In this document: one piece after another, positions 3,602-8,354 of the stretch | Position numbering within the stretch: position 1 is the stretch's first letter | Layout of the letters: each line of letters opens with the position of its first letter | Source of the DNA: an uncultured bacterium | GTDB taxonomy: Bacteria; Patescibacteriota; CALEFQ01 | Reading direction: 5' to 3' | NCBI GenBank assembly: GCA_937877125.1 | Contig: CALEFQ010000020.1 | Location: forward strand, 1 to 9,660 | DNA length: 9,660 bases | The notes under the pieces: model-generated | Database searches by the model: none | The model's input: the letters and a program-made list of their open reading frames with translations, nothing else | What the model was told of the DNA's origin: nothing | Position numbers and translations under genes: made by a program

Positions 3602-5887
3602 ATGCCAAAGCAAAAATTAACGGTTATTATTGCATTGATGGCCCTAAACAATTTTTTTCTGCCCGTAACTTCTCTGGCTACCGGTTCTGATATAGTCATT
3701 TCCGAAGTCATGTCAAATCCGGTCAACGAAACCACCGACGAATTCATCGAGCTTTACAATAATTCCGAAACAGCCCTGGATCTATCCGGTTGGCATTTCA
3801 CCGACGGGGATGGTGTTGACGAAATTATTGCCTGGGATTCTTTAAGTCACGGCGACATTCCCGGCGCCAGCCTGAACACGACAATTGTCCCCGCGGAATC
3901 ATACGCGGTCATCTTGGATCCTGATTACAATAGCGGGGGACTGCCTTATAATTTTCTCGATCACACCGTCATTCTGACCGTGCCTAATTCTTCTCTTGGT
4001 AACGGCTTAACCCCGGCAAGCGACCCACTAGTTTTGTATCGCGACGGCGGGACCACGCAGGATTATGTTGTCGATACTTATGGCACTCCTTTTTTGGACG
4101 ATGACCCGCTGCTCTGTGATGACGACACTCTTGATGACATCCCGTTTGATCCCGGCGATGGCGTTTCTGTGGAAAAAATTGATCCAGCCGGTATCGACAC
4201 TTCGACCAATTGGTCAATCAACGCCGATAACACTTCCACGCCGGGCGCAACCAATAATCCGCTCGTGAACGAGCCGCCGGCGATTACTGATGTCAAAATT
4301 ACGCCACAGCCCGTGCCGTTAGACGGAGCGACCTCGGTCTTAATTGAAGTAAAAATAACTGATCCCAACGGCGCGGCGGACTTGGCGCTAGCTAGTGCAA
4401 ACTTAACTCCCCTGAATGGTTCGGCCGAGCAGACACTGTATGACGACGGTTCCCACGGGGACAAATTGGACGGCGATGAATGGTACAGTTATCTTTATCT
4501 GCCGCCGGAGAATCTGGAAGCGGGAGATTATCAACTGCTTATTGTCGCCATCGATAATCAAGACCAAACCGCTTCCTGCTCTACCACAGTGACTCTGGAA
4601 GAGATCATCTATTCCGATCAAGTTGTCATCAGTGAGATTCTGCCTAATCCCGCCGGGGTTGATACCGTCGCTGAATTTATCGAGCTTTATAATTCCGGGA
4701 GCGAAACCTTAGACCTAAAAAATTGGCAGCTGACGGACGGCGCCACTGCTTATTATCTTCCCGAAAACACCGCTTTGGCCGCCAAAAGCTATCTGGCTTT
4801 TTTCAGCGCCCAAACAAAAATCTCGTTAAATAATTCCGGAGATACCGTTTCCCTGCTTAGCCCTGCCGGCGATCTGGTCAGCCGTATAGGTTACGCCGCC
4901 GCGCCGGGAGAAGAGATCAGCTATATGCGCGGTACCGACAACAAATTTTCCTGGACCACGACCCCGACTCCAAATGCCGCCAATGTATTGACCTCTACCG
5001 CGGAAGAAAATGAAAATGATCAAGACAAAGACCGGGTTTCTACCACCGTCAGCACCAGCTCCAAAACCAGCGTCTCATCAACCAGCACCAAAAACGCCGC
5101 GGCGCAAAAATCAGAATCTTCGTTTGAAGAAATGTCGATTGCCCAAGCCCGACAAGCCGCCAAAAACACCAAAGCGACGGTAACCGGAATAATAACCGCC
5201 TCCCCGAAAATGCTTAGTGATAAATTTTTCTATATCCAAGACACCGAAAGCGGTCTTCAAATATATTCCAGTAAGGCCGACTTTCCGGAACTTAAACTAG
5301 GTCAGGAAATCACCGCCAGCGGTACTGTCTCCGAAGCCCAAGGCGAGAAAAAATTAAATATCGCCGCCGCTGACGCTATAAAAATCCTGGGGCAAAAAGA
5401 AATCCCGGCGGCGCAAGAAACCGCCACCGGCCAAGTCGCCGAGGAACTGGAAGGAAAACTAGTGAAGCTTTCTGCCGCCATCTCGCGCCAGAGCGGCAAG
5501 ACCTTTTATCTTGATGACGGTGGGGGCGAGGCAAAAATAAGCATCACCGGTGATTTCGCCAAGCCGGAAATAAAAAAGGGCGAAGTGGTGCAAATCACAG
5601 GAATCGTCGGCCAAACTTCCGCCGGCTACCGCGTCATGCCGCGGCAAGCGGAAGACATAAAAAAAGGGGAGGTTGCCGGAGCAGAGGCCTCGGCCGATGA
5701 TAACACGGTCAAAAAACTTCCTGCCGCCGGGCCGTCTTCCAATCTCTTTGTTATCATTATCTTGGTCACCGCCGGCGCCGGCGTCATCATCCGGATAATT
5801 TGGGCCAGAAAAAACAAAAAACCGATCCACAAAGATCGGGTCAATTCAGGTAAATTACCTAAGCCGCGACCGATTGATTCAGTTTAA
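3602..5887 (+). CDS. Exported lamin-tail-domain / OB-fold surface protein with C-terminal anchor
   Basis: 761 aa, multi-domain. N-terminal signal peptide: basic MPKQK, hydrophobic 6-22, likely cleavage near 26-28. First lamin-tail domain (LTD) about 29-215 begins ISEVMSNP (33-40) with DEFIELYN (46-53). An Ig-like beta domain follows at about 225-333 (PPAITDVKITP... to TTVTLEE). Second LTD about 339-462 repeats the signature (ISEILPNP 343-350, EFIELYN 358-364). A Ser/Thr/Lys linker spans about 463-508. Two OB-fold-like units follow: about 511-598 (FFYIQDTESGLQIY) and 604-687 (TFYLDDGGGEAKI), resembling those attached to secreted nucleases. A single membrane span at about 714-734 precedes a basic tail (ARKNKK). 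LTD and OB units are adhesion or nucleic-acid-binding modules; no nuclease domain is present, so a DNA- or surface-binding role is inferred. AGGAGG (3592-3597) lies 4 bases from the start. Confidence 0.87.
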   Translation: MPKQKLTVIIALMALNNFFLPVTSLATGSDIVISEVMSNPVNETTDEFIELYNNSETALDLSGWHFTDGDGVDEIIAWDSLSHGDIPGASLNTTIVPAESYAVILDPDYNSGGLPYNFLDHTVILTVPNSSLGNGLTPASDPLVLYRDGGTTQDYVVDTYGTPFLDDDPLLCDDDTLDDIPFDPGDGVSVEKIDPAGIDTSTNWSINADNTSTPGATNNPLVNEPPAITDVKITPQPVPLDGATSVLIEVKITDPNGAADLALASANLTPLNGSAEQTLYDDGSHGDKLDGDEWYSYLYLPPENLEAGDYQLLIVAIDNQDQTASCSTTVTLEEIIYSDQVVISEILPNPAGVDTVAEFIELYNSGSETLDLKNWQLTDGATAYYLPENTALAAKSYLAFFSAQTKISLNNSGDTVSLLSPAGDLVSRIGYAAAPGEEISYMRGTDNKFSWTTTPTPNAANVLTSTAEENENDQDKDRVSTTVSTSSKTSVSSTSTKNAAAQKSESSFEEMSIAQARQAAKNTKATVTGIITASPKMLSDKFFYIQDTESGLQIYSSKADFPELKLGQEITASGTVSEAQGEKKLNIAAADAIKILGQKEIPAAQETATGQVAEELEGKLVKLSAAISRQSGKTFYLDDGGGEAKISITGDFAKPEIKKGEVVQITGIVGQTSAGYRVMPRQAEDIKKGEVAGAEASADDNTVKKLPAAGPSSNLFVIIILVTAGAGVIIRIIWARKNKKPIHKDRVNSGKLPKPRPIDSV

Positions 5888-5918
5888 AACCCCGAAACAA
5901 TGGTCCTTCCGGGGTTTT
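5886..5918. terminator. Bidirectional intrinsic terminator overlapping the LTD stop codon
   Basis: AAAACCCCG (5886-5894) pairs with CGGGGTTTT (5910-5918) around a 15-base loop that can pair further through GAA/TTC. The 5' arm starts inside the TAA stop. T-runs flank it on both strands, and a convergent minus-strand gene ends 12 bases beyond. Confidence 0.85.
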
Positions 5919-5930
5919 AACTCGGTCAGG

Positions 5931-6122
5931 CTACGATCGCGGCCGGACAATGTGACTGAAACGGCAGGAGGGCGCACAGGCGCCGCAACCGGAACAGATT
6001 TCCCAGCCGCAATGGGGACAAATCGGACGAGATTCCGGGACTGATTGAGACAAGCAGTGGAAACAGGGACCTGGAGGGCGCTGGCTTTTCTTTTTGGCGA
6101 TAATCGGCTCTTTCACCAACAC
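5931..6122 (-). CDS. Small double-zinc-ribbon protein A, 63 aa
   Basis: 63 residues with eight cysteines at 20, 23, 35, 38, 43, 46, 49 and 53, in four closely spaced pairs, as expected for two Zn(II) sites. Core motifs are CPHCGWEIC and CSGCGAC. The cysteine spacing is identical to residues 38-71 of the next upstream protein and nearly so to the third, so the three are probable paralogues. The N-terminus is short and basic (EPIIAKKKSQR); no enzyme domain is attached. Start is GTG at 6122 with AGGAGG spaced 6 bases; TTG and another GTG follow at once in frame and could also serve. A longer ORF from 6129 in another frame is a shadow starting within the SD. Function unknown; small zinc ribbons often bind nucleic acid or a partner protein. 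Confidence 0.8.
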   Translation of the reverse strand: MLVKEPIIAKKKSQRPPGPCFHCLSQSVPESRPICPHCGWEICSGCGACAPSCRFSHIVRPRS

Positions 6123-6168
6123 GTAGCACCTCCTCGCTAGGGAAAAATTGAGACTTCGGCTAACTACT

Positions 6169-6196
6169 ATTTTAGTTCATAAAAAAGATTAGTCAA
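6169..6196 (-). promoter_or_regulatory. Promoter of zinc-ribbon gene A
   Basis: TTGACT (6191-6196) and TAAAAT (6169-6174) are 16 bp apart on the minus strand, predicting a start near 6162 and a leader of about 40 bases to the GTG. A 7-bp hairpin (GCCGGAA/TTTCGGC, 6203-6220) lies just upstream of the -35, purpose unknown. Confidence 0.65.
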
Positions 6197-6239
6197 ATGA
6201 TCGCCGGAAGCACTTTCGGCCATCAATCCCACTAAAGCA

Positions 6240-6290
6240 GGGCTTTTTTTCGAAGGATCAATCGCGCTTTTTCACGAAAAAAGAAAGCCC
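6240..6290. repeat. Imperfect inverted repeat downstream of zinc-ribbon gene B
   Basis: GGGC plus seven T plus CG (6240-6252) mirrors CG plus A-rich plus GCCC (6275-6290), giving about 13 pairs with small bulges around a 22-base centre. The right arm overlaps the 5' stem and T-tract of the terminator at 6277-6314, so the two foldings are mutually exclusive in the minus-strand RNA. Confidence 0.5.
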
Positions 6291-6314
6291 CAAACGGATT
6301 AATCCGCTGGGGCT
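6277..6314 (-). terminator. Intrinsic terminator of zinc-ribbon gene B
   Basis: On the minus strand AGCCCCA (6308-6314) pairs with TGGGGCT (6286-6292), enclosing the palindrome CGGATTAATCCG (6295-6306), followed by a T-tract interrupted by one C (6277-6285). It starts 12 bases after the stop codon. Confidence 0.88.
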
Positions 6315-6326
6315 GGAGATCAGACG

Positions 6327-6593
6327 TTAGATGGGAAACACCGGTGCTGAAAACATGGGGACGTTTTCTTCGGCTTCCTGGCATTCGGGAGAACAAGCCC
6401 CGCACATTGGGCAAATGTTCCACCCGCAATCCTGGCACCGAGGACGTTTTTGGCTGTTGATACCGGCTTGGCATCTCCAGCAGTGTTTCTGGTGGATCTC
6501 TTTTCCGCACTTTTTACATTTGTAAATCGCGTAGGGAAGATCTCGCACCTTTTCCGTCTGACCGCCGCACTTACACTTCAAGCCCTCCGACAT
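6327..6593 (-). CDS. Small zinc-ribbon protein B, 88 aa, twelve cysteines
   Basis: Two parts. Residues 1-32 form an extra zinc ribbon, CKCGG (7-11) with CKKCG (26-30). Residues 38-71 are the same eight-cysteine module as the neighbours, with cysteines at 38, 41, 53, 56, 61, 64, 67 and 71 and motifs CQDCGWNIC and CPMCGAC. Three Zn sites are therefore expected. A short hydrophobic, Pro-containing tail (VPMFSAPVFPI) ends the protein. No enzyme domain is present; protein or nucleic acid binding is likely but unproven. Start ATG at 6593 follows AGGAGG with 6-base spacing. It has its own near-consensus promoter and strong terminator, so it is a monocistronic unit probably transcribed well. Confidence 0.85.
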   Translation of the reverse strand: MSEGLKCKCGGQTEKVRDLPYAIYKCKKCGKEIHQKHCWRCQAGINSQKRPRCQDCGWNICPMCGACSPECQEAEENVPMFSAPVFPI

Positions 6594-6653
6594 GTCTTGC
6601 CTCCTATACGGAAGGGGAAGAAAGTCCGTTAAACCTTCTTCAGTTTGACCCCT

Positions 6654-6681
6654 ATTATACTTGTCAGTTTTAAAAAGTCAA
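6654..6681 (-). promoter_or_regulatory. Promoter of zinc-ribbon gene B
   Basis: TTGACT (6676-6681) and a perfect TATAAT (6654-6659), 16 bp apart on the minus strand. Predicted start near 6647 gives a leader of about 53 bases. One of the two best -10 boxes in the window. Confidence 0.78.
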
Positions 6682-6694
6682 CCCGGATCGTTCA

Positions 6695-6730
6695 AAATAA
6701 AAACTCCCGTCGTCGAGTGACAACGAGAGT
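6695..6730 (-). terminator. Intrinsic terminator of zinc-ribbon gene C
   Basis: On the minus strand ACTCTCGTTGT (6720-6730) pairs with ACGACGGGAGT (6703-6713) in an 11-bp stem with two G-U pairs and a 6-base loop, followed by a run of T with one A. It lies 14 bases after the stop and just upstream of the promoter of gene B. Confidence 0.9.
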
Positions 6731-6743
6731 CTTGGCGGGAAAA

Positions 6744-7148
6744 TCATTTTTCCCAATCTTGTTCGTCGCAATTTTCGTCGAGTAATTCTACCCATTCTGC
6801 CTGAGTCGCTTCATACTCATCAGCCAACTCATCGATTTCGGCAGATTCTTCCGAGGTGAAGGGAATATCATCTCCGTCATCACCACGCTGTTCGCGGTAG
6901 AATTCCGACTTGTCAAAATCAATCTCCGCCTGGCGATCAGCTTCCTGCATTGCCTCCTCCATCAATTGCTGATCCTCGGCTTCCTGGCGCATTTTTTTAG
7001 CCAGATCCTGGCAATTGGGTAGGGGACATTCTCCGCAAATAGGACAGATAGCCGATCCGCAATGCTCGCAATTCGCCTCGTGACTCAACTCGGCGCCGCA
7101 ACGGGGACAAATCCCCGCTTGACGCAACAGATCTTCCGCAAAAGTCAT
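6744..7148 (-). CDS. Zinc-ribbon protein C with long acidic tail, 134 aa
   Basis: Residues 14-46 are the shared eight-cysteine module (cysteines 14, 17, 27, 30, 35, 38, 41, 46; CEHCGSAIC and CPICGEC). From about 48 the chain becomes a charged helix or coiled coil (AKKMRQEAEDQQLMEEAMQE), then a very acidic tail (about 89-134, many Asp/Glu, ending DEQDWEK) that is probably disordered. The acidic tail could mimic nucleic acid or dock a basic partner (inference). The frame opens further to 7226, but I chose ATG 7148 because AAAGGAGG lies just upstream and the promoter -10 at 7186-7191 would exclude the upstream starts. Stop is TGA. Monocistronic, with its own terminator. Confidence 0.85.
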   Translation of the reverse strand: MTFAEDLLRQAGICPRCGAELSHEANCEHCGSAICPICGECPLPNCQDLAKKMRQEAEDQQLMEEAMQEADRQAEIDFDKSEFYREQRGDDGDDIPFTSEESAEIDELADEYEATQAEWVELLDENCDEQDWEK

Positions 7149-7185
7149 ATCATCTCCTCCTTTCAAACTATCGGTTTGTGGAAAC

Positions 7186-7214
7186 ATCCTAATGCAAAAG
7201 ATCAATTTTGTCAA
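7186..7214 (-). promoter_or_regulatory. Promoter of zinc-ribbon gene C with direct repeat
   Basis: TTGACA (7209-7214, perfect) and TAGGAT (7186-7191) are 17 bp apart on the minus strand; start near 7179. AATGCAAAA (plus-strand sense) occurs at 7191-7199 and again at 7213-7221, so one copy touches the -10 and one the -35, 22 bp apart, about two helical turns. This is a possible activator or repressor site. Confidence 0.72.
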
Positions 7215-7216
7215 TG

Positions 7217-7241
7217 CAAAAAGCAACCGGGTGGTTGCTTT
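7217..7241 (-). terminator. Intrinsic terminator of the tautomerase-like gene
   Basis: On the minus strand AAAGCAACC and GGTTGCTTT form a 9-bp stem with an ACCC loop, running into TTTTT (7218-7222). It abuts the -35 of the next promoter, so the T-tract and the upstream copy of the direct repeat share bases. Confidence 0.85.
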
Positions 7242-7265
7242 ATCCTTCAGGCAATGAATTTTCTG

Positions 7266-7598
7266 CTAGGCAAAAGCCTCGGTCTTGGGGTTAAACCTTT
7301 CGATAAAGACTTCGGTCGGGCTGAGACGAAAGTGAGTCAGGACGACGGCGAGACTTTTCGCCAATTTCCGGCGCACCGCCAATGTCCTTTTCGGTTTCTG
7401 GAACAAGTATTTCACGCTCACTATAATTTCTTCGCGTTCCTCGTCCAAGGCATGAATCGCCGGGAAAAACACACTCACGTCTTCTTCAGAAAGTTCCAGT
7501 TCCGGAATAGCAATTACCGCCTTGATTATATCTCGTTTCAGGCATTTTTGCCCAAAAGAATCCATCGAGGCAAGACCCCACACAAAAATAACCGGCAT
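7266..7598 (-). CDS. Probable tautomerase-superfamily protein, 110 aa
   Basis: The family is inferred from pattern, not clear similarity. The protein starts Met-Pro followed by a beta strand (PVIFVW, 2-7), as in tautomerases where Pro2, freed by Met removal, is the catalytic base. It then reads as two beta-alpha-beta halves: helix about 19-31 and strand VSVFFP (41-46), then strand EIIVSVKYLF (57-66), helix RRKLAKSLAVVL (76-87) and strand TEVFIERF (95-102). Length and layout fit single-chain, tandem-repeat members (MIF or 5-carboxymethyl-2-hydroxymuconate isomerase type), which form trimers. Substrate cannot be stated. AAAAGGAGGT (7604-7613) sets the start. The alternative is an unrelated alpha/beta protein of unknown function. 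Confidence 0.8.
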   Translation of the reverse strand: MPVIFVWGLASMDSFGQKCLKRDIIKAVIAIPELELSEEDVSVFFPAIHALDEEREEIIVSVKYLFQKPKRTLAVRRKLAKSLAVVLTHFRLSPTEVFIERFNPKTEAFA

Positions 7599-7636
7599 AA
7601 TTTACCTCCTTTTCTGCGACTGCGCTAGAAAAATTA

Positions 7637-7651
7637 CTCGGACCATCCGAG
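7637..7651 (-). other. 5'-end hairpin in the tautomerase-like gene leader
   Basis: On the minus strand CTCGGA, loop TGG, TCCGAG form a perfect 6-bp stem, followed by TAATTTTT. It begins within a few bases of the predicted start (near 7653), so it would cap the 5' end of the mRNA and could stabilise it or act as an early attenuator. Confidence 0.55.
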
Positions 7652-7659
7652 AACTTTGA

Positions 7660-7688
7660 AATATACCATAACCAAGGAGCCGTGTCAA
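7660..7688 (-). promoter_or_regulatory. Promoter of the tautomerase-like gene (extended -10)
   Basis: TTGACA (7683-7688, perfect) and TATATT (7660-7665), 17 bp apart on the minus strand, with TGG directly before the -10 making an extended -10. The AT-rich block 7689-7742, shared with the divergent promoter at 7743-7770, could act as an UP element for both. Confidence 0.78.
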
Positions 7689-7742
7689 TTACTGTTAATT
7701 TTTTAATAATTATTACTTCTCTACATATTCAGTTTAATATTA

Positions 7743-7770
7743 TTGACTTTTCACCGAAGCCGGTTATAAT
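7743..7770 (+). promoter_or_regulatory. Promoter of the small single-pass membrane protein gene
   Basis: TTGACT (7743-7748) and a perfect TATAAT (7765-7770), 16 bp apart; start near 7777, leaving a short leader that holds the SD. It is divergent from the promoter at 7660-7688, with 54 bp of very AT-rich DNA between the two -35 boxes. Confidence 0.8.
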
Positions 7771-7804
7771 GACCTGTCCTAAGATCATGAAAAGGAGGCT
7801 CGTT

Positions 7805-8095
7805 ATGATCGGAAAATATGGTGTTGCTTTGGTATTTATTGCGATGATAGCTTTTTTCTTCTTCGTTTATTTTGCTCCGTCAAAGTCAGAGATGTGGCAA
7901 TTCCAAATCGTGTCGATTGATACCGAAAAGGATAAAATGGTTTTGAATTGCCAGCTCTGGGAAGAAAAGGAAAAACACTTCACCGGAGATCCAGTCACGA
8001 TCAAAACCAAATCCCAAACCGTCTATTTGGACTTGGGGGAGGCAGAACTTCAGCCTGGGATGATCGTTTTTGGACAAATCAGTGGTTGCGGGTGA
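7805..8095 (+). CDS. Small single-pass membrane protein, 96 aa to an in-frame TGA
   Basis: The family is not recognised. One hydrophobic span (about 5-23, rich in Phe) anchors the protein; the rest looks like a small beta-rich domain outside the membrane: WQFQIVSID (31-39), KMVLNCQLW (44-52), VTIKTKSQTVYLDL (64-77) and LQPGMIVFGQI (83-93), a pattern typical of OB/SH3-like barrels. AGGAGG (7793-7798) lies 6 bases before ATG 7805; upstream ATGs in the open frame precede or overlap the promoter and are excluded. It ends SGCG-TGA, and the same frame stays open for 47 codons afterwards with another plausible beta strand, so the TGA may be a nonsense mutation, a sequencing error or a readthrough site. 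Confidence 0.75.
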   Translation: MIGKYGVALVFIAMIAFFFFVYFAPSKSEMWQFQIVSIDTEKDKMVLNCQLWEEKEKHFTGDPVTIKTKSQTVYLDLGEAELQPGMIVFGQISGCG

Positions 8096-8239
8096 ATGCG
8101 ACGGAATCCGTGGTTCACGGTTATCGCAACTGATCCTGTAATCTTGGCCGATTATCTCCAGAACCAAAAGGAAGATTTGCCGCTCTGGCTGGTAGAAATC
8201 CTGGAAGAAACCAGTCCGGCGGAAAGAATTCCGACTTAA
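8096..8239 (+). pseudogene. In-frame continuation after TGA, 47 codons
   Basis: Directly after the TGA at 8093-8095, in the same frame, ATG opens 47 codons to TAA. It reads MRRNPWFTVIATDP, then a helical acidic tail (LADYLQNQKEDLPLWLVEILEE). The first part looks like the missing closing strand of the preceding beta domain (PGM-x-V...FTV), which argues for one interrupted gene of about 144 residues. No SD precedes the ATG, so independent translation would need coupling or reinitiation. The shared terminator at 8255-8280 comes only after this segment, which also favours one transcription and coding unit. Confidence 0.55.
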
Positions 8240-8254
8240 TACAGCTTTGAGGCT

Positions 8255-8280
8255 GGGCTTCTCTTTTGAGAAGCCCTTTT
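8255..8280 (+). terminator. Intrinsic terminator
   Basis: GGGCTTCTC (8255-8263) pairs perfectly with GAGAAGCCC (8268-8276) around a TTTT loop, followed by TTTT. It ends the small membrane protein unit and insulates smc. Confidence 0.92.
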
Positions 8281-8314
8281 GCTTAAGATCGTCAACTTAA
8301 TCAACTCGGTTACT

Positions 8315-8325
8315 TATGATACAAT
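8315..8325 (+). promoter_or_regulatory. Possible smc promoter (-10 region only)
   Basis: TATGAT (8315-8320) and TACAAT (8320-8325) overlap; the second is preceded by TGA, fitting an extended -10 (TGn). No good -35 is placed correctly, so which box is used is uncertain. The start would be near 8327-8332. Confidence 0.4.
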
Positions 8326-8327
8326 AG

Positions 8328-8354
8328 GAGCGTTCCCTAAGACGCTTATTTTTT
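8328..8354 (+). promoter_or_regulatory. Hairpin and U-run directly before the smc start
   Basis: AGCGT (8329-8333) pairs with ACGCT (8342-8346), plus a G-U pair, followed by TATTTTTT running straight into ATG. It resembles a weak terminator, or a U-rich ribosome landing site replacing the absent SD. Whether the 5' arm is in the RNA depends on the unresolved start site. Confidence 0.4.

Noticed and set aside
5926..6129. 67-codon minus-strand frame overlapping zinc-ribbon gene A
   Set aside because: It is a different frame that would start within the SD of gene A. The eight-cysteine pattern shared with the two neighbours exists only in the 5931-6122 frame.
7062..7628. 188-codon open frame on the plus strand
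   Set aside because: It lies antisense to the tautomerase-like and zinc-ribbon C genes and crosses their promoter and terminator. It has no SD, and its translation lacks any recognisable domain.
7805..8239. UGA recoded as glycine (Gracilibacteria/SR1 code)
   Set aside because: queA, the 204-aa gene, the deoxyribosyltransferase-like gene, the four-helix-bundle gene and zinc-ribbon C all end in TGA at sensible lengths, and the conserved genes have no internal TGA.
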